In this document: in pieces, positions 1 through 5,454 of the stretch
How positions within the stretch are numbered: the first letter of the stretch is position 1
Layout of the letters: each line of letters starts with the position of its first letter
Assembly: GCA_016934095.1 (NCBI GenBank)
Contig: JAFGTO010000402.1
Span: 1-5,454, forward strand
Direction of reading: 5' to 3'
Origin: Candidatus Glassiibacteriota bacterium
GTDB taxonomy: Bacteria > Gemmatimonadota > Glassbacteria > GWA2-58-10
Length of the DNA stretch: 5,454 bases
Notes under the pieces: generated by a model
The model's input: the letters and a program-made list of their open reading frames with translations, nothing else
Database searches by the model: none
Told to the model about the DNA's origin: nothing
Made by a program: the position numbers and the translations under genes

Positions 1-57
1 ATTTATAAGAACTTGCGAATTATTGTAAATAATCCGGCTTAGGAATGTTACAACAAC

Positions 58-67
58 TTAGCGCTAA
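58..67. repeat. Perfect 10-base palindrome TTAGCGCTAA
   Basis: TTAGCGCTAA reads the same on both strands and sits between the two direct-repeat copies, about 95 bases before the first start codon. It could be half of a dyad operator or the edge of a dispersed palindromic element. No regulator family is identified from it. Confidence 0.35.
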
Positions 68-83
68 TGGGGGTCTGCCCCTA
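68..83. repeat. Short G/C-rich hairpin
   Basis: GGGG (70-73) and CCCC (78-81) are separated by TCTG. The stem extends outward by a G-T wobble (69/82) and a T-A pair (68/83), giving about 6 pairs with a 4-base loop. No T-run follows, so it is not a canonical terminator. It lies directly beside the palindrome at 58-67, and the compound structure looks like a fragment of a repetitive extragenic palindrome, which is an inference. Confidence 0.3.
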
Positions 84-162
84 CGAGTGTTACGTTAATT
101 TGTGAACAATCCGGTTTTGCACGGGGTGTACCGCAAAACAAAGGATACTGCCTGGATCGAAG

Positions 163-1605
163 ATGATAAAAATCCTCTTCATAAATGCAGTCAATCCCGC
201 CAGCGAGATCGAGAACCGCTACCAGCCCCTGGGACTGATGTACCTGGCTGCCTCCCTGCAGGAAGCCTTTCCGGCAAACACTTTCCGCATAAAGCTGGTC
301 AACAGGGACATCGAAAAAGAGCTGGACAGTTTCCGGCCGGATGTCGCGGGCATCACCGCGGTCTCGCAGAACTTCAATTACGCCGCAAGATACGCCGACT
401 ACTGCCACGACAGGGGGATACCGGTCATGGTCGGCGGGGTGCACATCTCGGTCCTGCCGGAATGCCTGACACCCCGGATGGAGGTGGGATGCATCGGCGA
501 AGGCGAGGCGACCATTGTCGAGCTGATGAAAGTATTCATCGGCAGCGGGAAGCGGTTTCCCCCCAAGGAGCTGGAAAAAATACCGGGGCTGGTTTTCCGC
601 AGCGGCGGCGAGCTGGTCCGCACGCCGGTTTCACCCGGAGGGCCTGGCCCGGCTCAGCCGCCCCATCCCTGCCGCCATCTCCACGGCAAGGTGAGGCACG
701 CCTATATCTTTTCCTCCAGGGGATGCCCCTACCGCTGCCTGTTCTGCGCCTCGAGCCGCTATTGGGACAAACCCAGGTATTTCCCAGCCGGGTACGTGGT
801 GGATGAGATAGAGGAGCTGGCGGAAAAATGGGGAGCGAGGCTGATCAGCTTCTACGACGACCTCTTCGTGGCGGACAACCGGCGCCTGGCCCGGATCGCG
901 GAGCTGGTGGTAAAAAGGGGCCTGGCCGGCAGGGTAAAATTTACCTGCTCCTGCCGGGCGAACACGGTTACCCCGGAGGTGGTCTCGGAGCTGAAAAAGA
1001 TGGGGGTCCGCTCAGTGGGCCTGGGCCTGGAGTCCGGGAACTCAAGGGTGCTGAAAATGCTGAAAGGCCGGTCAGCCTCGGTCGAGGACAACCGGCGCGC
1101 AGTGGAGCTGCTGTATTCCGCCGGGATAAGGGCCAACGCTTCTTTCATCATCGGCTCGCCGGATGAGACCCTGGCGGAGATGATGGACACCTATCGTTTC
1201 ATCAGGAAAAGCCGCCTCTCGTTCGTGGACATCTACCTGCTGACCCCTTTCCCCGGCACCCCGGTCTGGGACCTGGCCGGGGCCCGTGGCCTGGTTTCTG
1301 CAGGTATGGACTGGAGCAGGCTTAACGTCAACTTTGAAGAAAACAAAAAAAATGCGGTCATCATGTCCGAAATATTCAGCAGGGCCGAAATAACCAGTAG
1401 TTACAACAAGTTCAGGAGGCTGCGCCTGGTCAGGAACATCATGGCCCTGCCCGGACACCCGATGATAGTCGATCTGCCCAGGGTGGCTTTCGGCACGTTC
1501 AGGGAAAAATTGTCCCGCTCCACAGGGGCAATCCGCCAGGGCATCCATCATGGAAAGATCCCTGACCCGCCGGGCCGGCCGGGCGACGCTCCGGGAACGA
1601 GCTGA
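163..1605 (+). CDS. B12-binding domain radical SAM protein
   Basis: This 480-residue protein has the usual layout of cobalamin-dependent radical SAM enzymes. A Rossmann-like B12-binding domain spans about residues 3-132 (start MIKILFINAV, then VMVGGVHISVLPE and GEGE). The radical SAM barrel runs from about 178 to 390. The 4Fe-4S cysteines are C188, C192 and C195 in SRGCPYRCLFC. Other family marks are the YDD at 231-233, GLGLESG at 286-292 and TPFPGTP in the last third. Such proteins use a 5'-deoxyadenosyl radical with cobalamin for methyl transfer or other modification; the substrate cannot be read from the sequence. The domain lacks an obvious DxHxxG motif, which is common in this group. The ATG start follows a weak GGA (154-156), and the N-terminus fits the family well. 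Residues 158-170 (Pro/Gly-rich) look out of frame; see the separate entry. The last roughly 25 residues are low-complexity and probably not conserved. It is the first gene of the likely operon and a paralogue of the product of 2823-4280. Confidence 0.93.
   Translation: MIKILFINAVNPASEIENRYQPLGLMYLAASLQEAFPANTFRIKLVNRDIEKELDSFRPDVAGITAVSQNFNYAARYADYCHDRGIPVMVGGVHISVLPECLTPRMEVGCIGEGEATIVELMKVFIGSGKRFPPKELEKIPGLVFRSGGELVRTPVSPGGPGPAQPPHPCRHLHGKVRHAYIFSSRGCPYRCLFCASSRYWDKPRYFPAGYVVDEIEELAEKWGARLISFYDDLFVADNRRLARIAELVVKRGLAGRVKFTCSCRANTVTPEVVSELKKMGVRSVGLGLESGNSRVLKMLKGRSASVEDNRRAVELLYSAGIRANASFIIGSPDETLAEMMDTYRFIRKSRLSFVDIYLLTPFPGTPVWDLAGARGLVSAGMDWSRLNVNFEENKKNAVIMSEIFSRAEITSSYNKFRRLRLVRNIMALPGHPMIVDLPRVAFGTFREKLSRSTGAIRQGIHHGKIPDPPGRPGDAPGTS
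634..672 (+). other. Apparent out-of-frame tract within the first radical SAM gene (compensating indels)
   Basis: In the gene's frame this stretch encodes PGGPGPAQPPHPC, unlike anything expected between the B12 and radical SAM domains. Shifted by +1 (codons from 635) it reads PEGLARLSRPIPA. Removing one C near 634-636 and adding one C near 670-673 gives SPEGLARLSRPIPARHL, which then joins the downstream frame. The second radical SAM protein here has LLPWPAWDLL (residues 183-192) at the same place. In the +1 frame 12 of 13 third positions are G or C, against 9 of 13 in the annotated frame. The reading frame stays open overall, so the protein is probably still made with an altered 13-residue linker. 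It may equally be a sequencing or assembly error in C-runs. Confidence 0.7.
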
Positions 1606-1622
1606 GAGGATTGTCCGATAAC

Positions 1623-1639
1623 GGGAGGCCGTCTCTTTG
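1623..1639 (+). promoter_or_regulatory. Ribosome binding site and alternative TTG start for the DPM1-like gene
   Basis: GGGAGG at 1623-1628 stands 8 bases before an in-frame TTG (1637-1639), an ideal Shine-Dalgarno spacing. If used, the glycosyltransferase gains 12 N-terminal residues (MPGSAGRRPIKE). The competing ATG at 1673 has AGGAGA with a longer 12-base spacer. The choice is undecided from sequence alone. Confidence 0.4.
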
Positions 1640-1672
1640 CCGGGATCAGCCGGCAGGAGACCGATCAAGGAA

Positions 1673-2395
1673 ATGGTCCCTCAAAAAGCCGAAAAAGTAC
1701 TGGCAATCATACCCGCGTTCAACGAAGCGGCCGGCATCGCGCCGATAGTCCGGGAGCTGAGCTCGCAGGGCCTGGATGTCGCGGTGATCGACGACTGCTC
1801 CACCGACCGGACATCGCGGCTAGCCGCGGAAGCCGGTGCAGCGGTGCTCGAACATCCCTATAACCTGGGCTACGGCGCGGCGCTGCAGACCGGATACCTC
1901 TATGCCCTGCAGCAGGGTTACCGCTACGTGCTGCAACTGGATGCCGACGGCCAGCACGACCCGGCCGAAGCCGGTAAGCTCCTGGAGCCTGTGCTGGCCG
2001 GAAGCTCCGACCTGGTCATAGGCAGCCGGTTCCTGGGCCACAGCTACAGGGTGCCTTTCTTCCGCAGAACGGGTATCCGGTGGTTCGGGCTGATCGCCCG
2101 GGTGATCACCGGGCACAAGCTCAGCGACTGCACCTCCGGGTACCAGGCCATGAATGCCGCGGTGCTCGGGTTCTATTGCGGCAGGGCGTTCCCCGCGGAC
2201 TACCCCGATGCGGACGTGCTGATCATGCTGCCGCGCTCGGGGTTCCGCATCGTGGAAGTCCCGGTGTCGATGAGGCCCGGGCAGAAAAACAAGTCGCTCC
2301 ACAGCGGGGTCCCCGGAATTATTTATTATATTATCAAGATGACTCTCTCGATCTTCCTGGTGCTGCTGAGAAAGAGGTGTCCCAATGGAACTTAA
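1673..2395 (+). CDS. DPM1-like family 2 glycosyltransferase (polyprenyl-phosphate sugar transferase type)
   Basis: This 240-residue GT-A fold enzyme resembles dolichyl/undecaprenyl-phosphate mannosyl- or glucosyltransferases. These move a sugar from a nucleotide donor to a polyprenyl phosphate at the cytoplasmic membrane. It opens with VLAIIPAFNE. The nucleotide-binding DDCSTDRT begins at residue 40, and the metal-binding DAD at 90-92 sits in LDADGQHDP. GSRF and DCTSGYQAMN follow. The C-terminal stretch around 217-235 (IIYYIIKMTLSIFLVLL) is hydrophobic and may anchor it in the membrane, but the long C-terminal membrane domain of some relatives is absent. Two starts are possible. The ATG at 1673 has AGGAGA (1655-1660) 12 bases upstream. 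A TTG at 1637 adds 12 residues and has a better-spaced GGGAGG (1623-1628). I chose the ATG because it leaves a family-like short leader. The gene starts 67 bases after the radical SAM gene and overlaps the DUF2304 gene by 11 bases. Donor sugar is unknown. Confidence 0.92.
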   Translation: MVPQKAEKVLAIIPAFNEAAGIAPIVRELSSQGLDVAVIDDCSTDRTSRLAAEAGAAVLEHPYNLGYGAALQTGYLYALQQGYRYVLQLDADGQHDPAEAGKLLEPVLAGSSDLVIGSRFLGHSYRVPFFRRTGIRWFGLIARVITGHKLSDCTSGYQAMNAAVLGFYCGRAFPADYPDADVLIMLPRSGFRIVEVPVSMRPGQKNKSLHSGVPGIIYYIIKMTLSIFLVLLRKRCPNGT

Positions 2396-2759
2396 GCTGC
2401 TCTTTTTCGCCGGGTTGGGACTGGCCGTGCTGCTGACAGTGATCTATTTCCTGCGGGTCTTTAAAATGGAGCAGAAGTACTCGCTGTTATGGCTGGTGAT
2501 GGGGGTAGCGGTGTTCCTCACCCCGCTGCTCTACCCGGTCTGGGGCCGACTGGCGGGAAAGCTGGGGCTTGCCGACCCCAACCTGGTGGTGCTGGTCCTG
2601 GGTATAATCGGGCTGTTCCTGCTGTGCATGCAGTTCTCCCTGGAGCTGAGCCGGTCTTACAGGGAGCGCAAGACCCTGGCCCAGCAGGTCGCCCTGCTGA
2701 GCCAGCGGCTCGAGACCCTCGAAAAAACCGCCGGCAGCAAGAAAGCCGGAGAAGAATAA
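2385..2759 (+). CDS. DUF2304 family small membrane protein
   Basis: This 124-residue protein has three hydrophobic segments, at about residues 4-24, 33-51 and 66-86. A charged, heptad-like tail follows (about 87-118, LAQQVALLSQRLETLEK) that should form a cytoplasmic coiled coil. Size, the FRVFKMEQ-like region after the first segment, the YSLLWL motif and the coiled-coil end all fit DUF2304. The family has no firmly established biochemical role. Its members are often encoded next to DPM1-like glycosyltransferases, as here, which suggests a partner in sugar-lipid synthesis or flipping. The start is secure: AAAGAGGTG at 2371-2379 is close to a perfect Shine-Dalgarno sequence, 5 bases before the ATG. 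The gene begins 11 bases inside the glycosyltransferase gene, so translation of the two is probably coupled. Confidence 0.88.
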   Translation: MELKLLFFAGLGLAVLLTVIYFLRVFKMEQKYSLLWLVMGVAVFLTPLLYPVWGRLAGKLGLADPNLVVLVLGIIGLFLLCMQFSLELSRSYRERKTLAQQVALLSQRLETLEKTAGSKKAGEE

Positions 2760-2822
2760 CCGGCAGTGCCTGCTGAAAACGGTCGCGGCCGTTGCCTGAT
2801 CACTCCTGGTGAATTACCCGAG

Positions 2823-4280
2823 ATGAAAAATCCGTTAAAAAGCGAAGGGACGAAAATCCTCCTGCTGACCCCCCCTTACGACCTGCAGGAGCGCGGGGGC
2901 GTGCTTGCCCCGCTGGCCGCCGACCTGCCATCCCTGGGGCTGATGTTCCTGGCCGCCGCAGCCAGGGAAAGCGGGCACCGGGCAGCCATCTGCGATGCCT
3001 CGGCGCAAAGGCTCTCGCTGGCGGAAGTCATGGGAGCGGTGCACCGGCACCGGCCTGAGGTGGTGGGAATCTCCTCGACTACTCCCTCGATCTCCCGCGC
3101 CGGCTCGCTGGCCGGCAGGATCAAGCAGGAGATGCCGGAGGCGGCGGTCCTGCTGGGCGGACCCCATGCCACCGCGGTCCCCGAAAGAACCCTCGAGCGC
3201 TACCCTGCATTCGACGGCATGGTGGTGGGCGAAGGCGAGCGGACCCTGCAGGAGGTGGCCGACCGCTGGCCGGACAGGAGCTGGCGGGAAATCCCGGGGC
3301 TGGTGCTGAGAGACCGGGACGGTGGGATTGTCCGGAACGAGCCGCGGGCCCTGCTGAAAGACATCGACCTCCTGCCCTGGCCCGCCTGGGACCTGCTGAG
3401 CGGCTTCCCGCAGGCCTTCCGCCCGGCATTCTTCAAGTCGCGCTCTTGGCCCGCCGCCCATTTCGTTACCTCCAGGGGATGCCCCCACCGCTGTATCTTC
3501 TGCGACACCTCGGTTTTCAGCCGCTCGATCAGGTACCACGGCGCCGAATATGTCCTCGAGGTGCTGGGCGAGCTGTACGGCCGCTACGGCGTGCGGGAGG
3601 TCTCCTTCGAAGACGACATGTTCATGGGGAACCGCAGGAGGCTGGAGGCTATCTGCGAAGGGATCATACGGAAGGGCCTGCGCCTTACCTGGACCTGCAG
3701 CGCCAGGGTCAATTCCGTAAGCCGCGAGGTCCTGGAGCTGTTCAGGAAAGCGGGCTGCTGGCAGATCGCCTACGGCATCGAGAGCGGCTGCCAGCAGATC
3801 CTGGACCTGGCCCAAAAAGGCACGGAGGTCGAGCAGGTCCGCGAGGCCCTCGAGCTGACCAGAGAAGCGGGGATCAAGACCCGCGGCTTCTTTATCTATG
3901 GTTTCCCGCTGGAGACCGAACAGACCATGCGCAGTACCCTGGATTTCGCCAAGTCCCTCCCCCTGGACGATGCGAGCCTGATGTTGATGACCCCTTTCCC
4001 GGGGTCTGCAATGCATGAGATCGCCCCGCAATACGGCGAGCTGGATGATGACTGGGACAGGATGAACCTGCTGGACACCGTGTTCGTGCCCCAGGGCCTG
4101 AGTGCGGAGATACTCCAGCAGTGGCGGCACCGCTTTATCAGGGAGTTCTACCTGCAGCCCCGGGTCCTGCTGAGCTACCTGGGACAGGGCCTGGCAAGTC
4201 CCCGGGCAGGCCTGAGGCTCGCCCGCTCGGCTGCCGGTTTTTTCCTCAGACACGGGAACGGACATGAAAAACCGGGATAA
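2823..4280 (+). CDS. B12-binding domain radical SAM protein (second copy)
   Basis: This 485-residue protein has the same architecture as the product of 163-1605. A B12-binding domain covers about residues 10-145 (KILLLTPPYD, ICDASAQRLSLAEV, LLGGPHATAVPE, VGEGE). A linker with PWPAWDLL (185-192) leads to the radical SAM domain with cluster cysteines C220, C224 and C227 in SRGCPHRCIFC. EDD at 263-265, GIESG at 318-322 and LMTPFPGS further mark the family. Likely chemistry is cobalamin-assisted radical methylation or a related modification; the substrate is unknown. The start is taken at the ATG at 2823, with GGTGA (2808-2812) 10 bases ahead. An in-frame GTG at 2766 would add 19 poorly family-like residues but has GGAGAAG at 2748-2754. 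The gene follows DUF2304 after a 63-base gap and overlaps the next glycosyltransferase gene by 17 bases. The two radical SAM genes share conserved blocks, including 17 identical bases at the cluster motif, but differ enough to be old paralogues with separate substrates. Confidence 0.93.
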   Translation: MKNPLKSEGTKILLLTPPYDLQERGGVLAPLAADLPSLGLMFLAAAARESGHRAAICDASAQRLSLAEVMGAVHRHRPEVVGISSTTPSISRAGSLAGRIKQEMPEAAVLLGGPHATAVPERTLERYPAFDGMVVGEGERTLQEVADRWPDRSWREIPGLVLRDRDGGIVRNEPRALLKDIDLLPWPAWDLLSGFPQAFRPAFFKSRSWPAAHFVTSRGCPHRCIFCDTSVFSRSIRYHGAEYVLEVLGELYGRYGVREVSFEDDMFMGNRRRLEAICEGIIRKGLRLTWTCSARVNSVSREVLELFRKAGCWQIAYGIESGCQQILDLAQKGTEVEQVREALELTREAGIKTRGFFIYGFPLETEQTMRSTLDFAKSLPLDDASLMLMTPFPGSAMHEIAPQYGELDDDWDRMNLLDTVFVPQGLSAEILQQWRHRFIREFYLQPRVLLSYLGQGLASPRAGLRLARSAAGFFLRHGNGHEKPG

Positions 4281-5313
4281 GCTCCCGCCGGTCTCCGTGA
4301 TCGTGGTTACCCTGGACAACCGGGACCTGCTCGCAGGCTGCCTGGAAAGCCTGGAGAACCAGGATTACCCGGACCTGGAGACTATCGTGGTGGACAACGG
4401 CTCGGTCCAGGACATCGGCTCCCTGGTCAAAGAGCGCTTTCCAAGGGTCCGGCTGGTCCGCCTGGAAGAGAACCAGGGGTTTGCAGGCGGAAACAACCAC
4501 GGGATCCGCCAGGCCGGGGGAGAATACCTGGCCCTGATCAACAACGATGCATCAGCCGCCCCGGACTGGATCAGCCGGATGGTCGAGGCCGCCCGGGCGG
4601 ACAGCCGTGCCGGAGCGGTGGCATCCCTGGTGCTGGATGGCAACCGGCCGGGGGTGCTGGACTCCCTGGGAGTGGGGCTCGCCCTGGACGGCATGTCGCG
4701 GCAAAGGATGAAAGGCCTGCCCCGGCCCCGGGCCGCGGAGACTTCCGAGTGCCCCCTGTTCAGCGGCTGCGCCTGCCTGCTGAGGAAGTCCGCGCTGGAT
4801 GAGGTGGGGCTCTTCGATGAGGACTTCTTCGCCTACTGCGAGGACACCGACCTGGGGCTGCGCCTCCGTCTGGCCGGCTGGAAAGTGCTGGCCGCTCCCC
4901 GGGCCGAGGTTACCCATTACTACTCCAGGACCGGCGGCGAGTTCTCGCTGCAGAAAATCTACTGGGTGGAAAGGAACCACTTCTGGGTGGCGGTGAAAAA
5001 CTTCCCCCTGCCGCTGCTGGTCTTCCTGCCCGTGCTTACCCTCTACCGCTGCCTTGTACAATTCTACCTGCTGGCAACCGGGCACGACGGTTTCTGGAGT
5101 TACCTGGACCGCAACAGGCTGCCGGCGTTAATCAGGGTTTACTGCAGGGCCTGGCTGGATATGCTCCTGCACCTGCCGAAAATGTGGCACAAGAGACTCG
5201 CCCTGAAGCGGAGCCATCGCCTGGGCGCCCGGGAGTCGGCCGCTTGGATCCTGAGGCACCACATGTCCATAAGCCAGGTCATCGCCGGGGAGAGCAAATC
5301 ATCATGCCCGTAA
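4264..5313 (+). CDS. WbbL/rhamnosyltransferase-like family 2 glycosyltransferase
   Basis: This 349-residue enzyme belongs to the GT2 group that includes dTDP-rhamnosyltransferase WbbL, which adds sugars to lipid-linked O-antigen or cell-wall glycans on the cytoplasmic face of the membrane. The GT-A domain begins with VSVIVVTLDN. VVDNGS follows, with D44, then ENQGFAGGNNHG, a typical signature of this group. The metal-binding position is NND (93-95) in place of DxD, normal for the group. FSGCACLLRKS and FDEDFFAYCEDTDLGLRL (E193, D194, D196; probable acceptor and catalytic region) come next. After about residue 220, HFWVAVKNF leads to a hydrophobic stretch (about 247-270) that may be a membrane-associated helix. 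The donor sugar is not predictable. The ATG lies 17 bases inside the upstream radical SAM gene with only a weak ribosome site (GGGAAC, 4254-4259), so translation is likely coupled to that gene. The 3' end overlaps the methyltransferase gene by 10 bases. Confidence 0.92.
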   Translation: MKNRDKLPPVSVIVVTLDNRDLLAGCLESLENQDYPDLETIVVDNGSVQDIGSLVKERFPRVRLVRLEENQGFAGGNNHGIRQAGGEYLALINNDASAAPDWISRMVEAARADSRAGAVASLVLDGNRPGVLDSLGVGLALDGMSRQRMKGLPRPRAAETSECPLFSGCACLLRKSALDEVGLFDEDFFAYCEDTDLGLRLRLAGWKVLAAPRAEVTHYYSRTGGEFSLQKIYWVERNHFWVAVKNFPLPLLVFLPVLTLYRCLVQFYLLATGHDGFWSYLDRNRLPALIRVYCRAWLDMLLHLPKMWHKRLALKRSHRLGARESAAWILRHHMSISQVIAGESKSSCP

Positions 5314-5454
5314 CCGGAAACAACCCGGACCAGGAAACTATCTACCAGCGGGAACAGTACGCCAGGAAAGGCCTGGGCCGCCTGTACTGGGACTACCGGG
5401 ACAAGGTCGCACTGGGCCTGGTCAGGCCGGCCGACCGGGTCATCCTCGACCTGG
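5304..5454 (+). CDS. Probable class I SAM-dependent methyltransferase, N-terminal fragment (runs off the window)
   Basis: Only the first 50 codons are present. They begin MPVTGNNPDQETIYQREQYA, and the fragment ends in VILDL followed by a G, which looks like the beginning of methyltransferase motif I (usually VLDLGCGxG). The region before it (GRLYWDYRDKVALGLV) resembles the N-terminal helix of small methyltransferases found in polysaccharide gene clusters. The start is well supported: GGGGAGAG at 5287-5294 lies 9 bases before the ATG, which overlaps the glycosyltransferase stop by 10 bases. It would use S-adenosylmethionine to methylate a glycan, lipid or small molecule, but the catalytic half is outside the window, so the assignment is moderate. 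Confidence 0.7.
   Translation, partial: MPVTGNNPDQETIYQREQYARKGLGRLYWDYRDKVALGLVRPADRVILDL

Larger units (their letters stand above)
23..117 (+). repeat. Imperfect 18-base direct repeat, two copies 77 bases apart
   Basis: TTGTAAATAATCCGGCTT at 23-40 and TTGTGAACAATCCGGTTT at 100-117 match at 15 of 18 positions, and all three differences are transitions. AATCCGG is identical in both copies. The first copy overlaps a small inverted repeat (ATTATT at 19-24, AATAAT at 28-33, 3-base spacer). The second contains TTGT-GA-ACAA (100-109). Paired, dyad-like sites upstream of an operon would fit binding of a transcription factor, but no known operator is recognised. The match is short enough in AT-rich DNA that chance cannot be excluded. 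Confidence 0.45.
1..162 (+). promoter_or_regulatory. AT-rich non-coding leader, probable promoter region of the operon
   Basis: This stretch is much richer in A and T than the rest of the window and has stops in all forward frames, so it reads as intergenic DNA ahead of the first gene. Frame 1 is open only from base 1 to a TAG at 40-42 (13 codons of AT-rich, atypical usage), so it could at most be the tail of an upstream gene, and I do not call it. The segment holds a direct repeat, a perfect palindrome and a G/C hairpin, listed separately. I could not place a good sigma-70 promoter: TTGCAC at 117-122 and GATACT at 144-149 resemble -35 and -10 boxes but lie 21 bases apart, which is too far. 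TATAAG at 4-9 could be a -10 box whose -35 lies outside the window. That this region drives the operon is inferred from its position. Confidence 0.45.

Noticed and set aside
61..130. Possible JUMPstart/ops antitermination element ahead of a polysaccharide operon.
   Set aside because: No good match to the ops core GGCGGTAGCGT is present; the G-rich and GTACCG bits are only superficial similarities.
102..806. A 234-codon + strand frame overlapping the first radical SAM gene.
   Set aside because: Its product is Arg/Gly/Pro-rich with no family features. It is a shadow frame, and it is not the frame that repairs the linker at 634-672.
1550..1621. A 23-codon reading frame (from ATG 1550 to TAA 1619-1621) overlapping the 3' end of the first radical SAM gene, possibly its true C-terminus after a frameshift.
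   Set aside because: The arginine-rich product has no recognisable match, third-position composition does not clearly favour it, and the C-terminal tails of this family are variable, so there is no good reason to invoke a second frameshift.
2778..2793. Inverted repeat AACGG...CCGTT with a 6-base loop in the gap between DUF2304 and the second radical SAM gene.
   Set aside because: A 5-pair stem without a T-run is expected by chance in GC-rich DNA, and the genes on both sides look co-transcribed.
4205..4243. GGCAG (4205-4209) and CTGCC (4231-4235) followed by six Ts (4238-4243), resembling an intrinsic terminator.
   Set aside because: The stem is only 5 pairs with a 21-base loop, it lies inside the second radical SAM gene, and the next gene overlaps this one, so termination here is unlikely.
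2835..4319. Long open frame of 494 codons on the minus strand.
   Set aside because: It is antisense to the clearly real radical SAM gene, its product is a low-complexity Gly/Gln/Pro/Arg mix with no domain, and it is explained by strong G/C third-position bias.

Overview
The window is one strand of a GC-rich bacterial chromosome whose codons mostly end in G or C. It carries six genes in a row, all on the + strand and nearly touching or overlapping, so they look like one operon. The organism cannot be named from this sequence. B12-dependent radical SAM proteins next to glycosyltransferases are typical of environmental, often anaerobic and uncultured, Gram-negative-type bacteria, but that placement is inference.

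Layout. Positions 1-162 are AT-rich, hold no convincing gene and probably contain the promoter and leader. They include an imperfect 18-base direct repeat, a perfect 10-base palindrome and a short G/C hairpin. Then follow: a B12-binding radical SAM protein (163-1605); a DPM1-like family 2 glycosyltransferase (1673-2395, or from a TTG at 1637); a small DUF2304 membrane protein (2385-2759); a second B12-binding radical SAM protein (2823-4280); a WbbL/rhamnosyltransferase-like family 2 glycosyltransferase (4264-5313); and the start of a probable class I SAM-dependent methyltransferase (5304 to the window edge). No transcription terminator is visible, so the operon very likely continues downstream.

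How the genes may work together. A DPM1-like enzyme typically charges a polyprenyl phosphate with a sugar, DUF2304 proteins are frequent neighbours of such enzymes, and WbbL-like enzymes add sugars to a growing glycan. The radical SAM proteins and the methyltransferase could methylate or otherwise modify the sugar or lipid carrier. The best overall reading is a cell-surface polysaccharide or glycolipid locus with radical-chemistry tailoring; the actual product is unknown.

The most notable hidden signal is in the first radical SAM gene. About 39 bases (634-672) appear to be translated out of frame. Reading them in the +1 frame restores a motif of the P-x-P-A-R-H-L type, which matches the equivalent P-W-P-A-W-D-L-L in the second radical SAM protein. 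This suggests a compensating pair of one-base indels, either real or an assembly error. I found no defence system, CRISPR array, mobile element, tRNA or rRNA.
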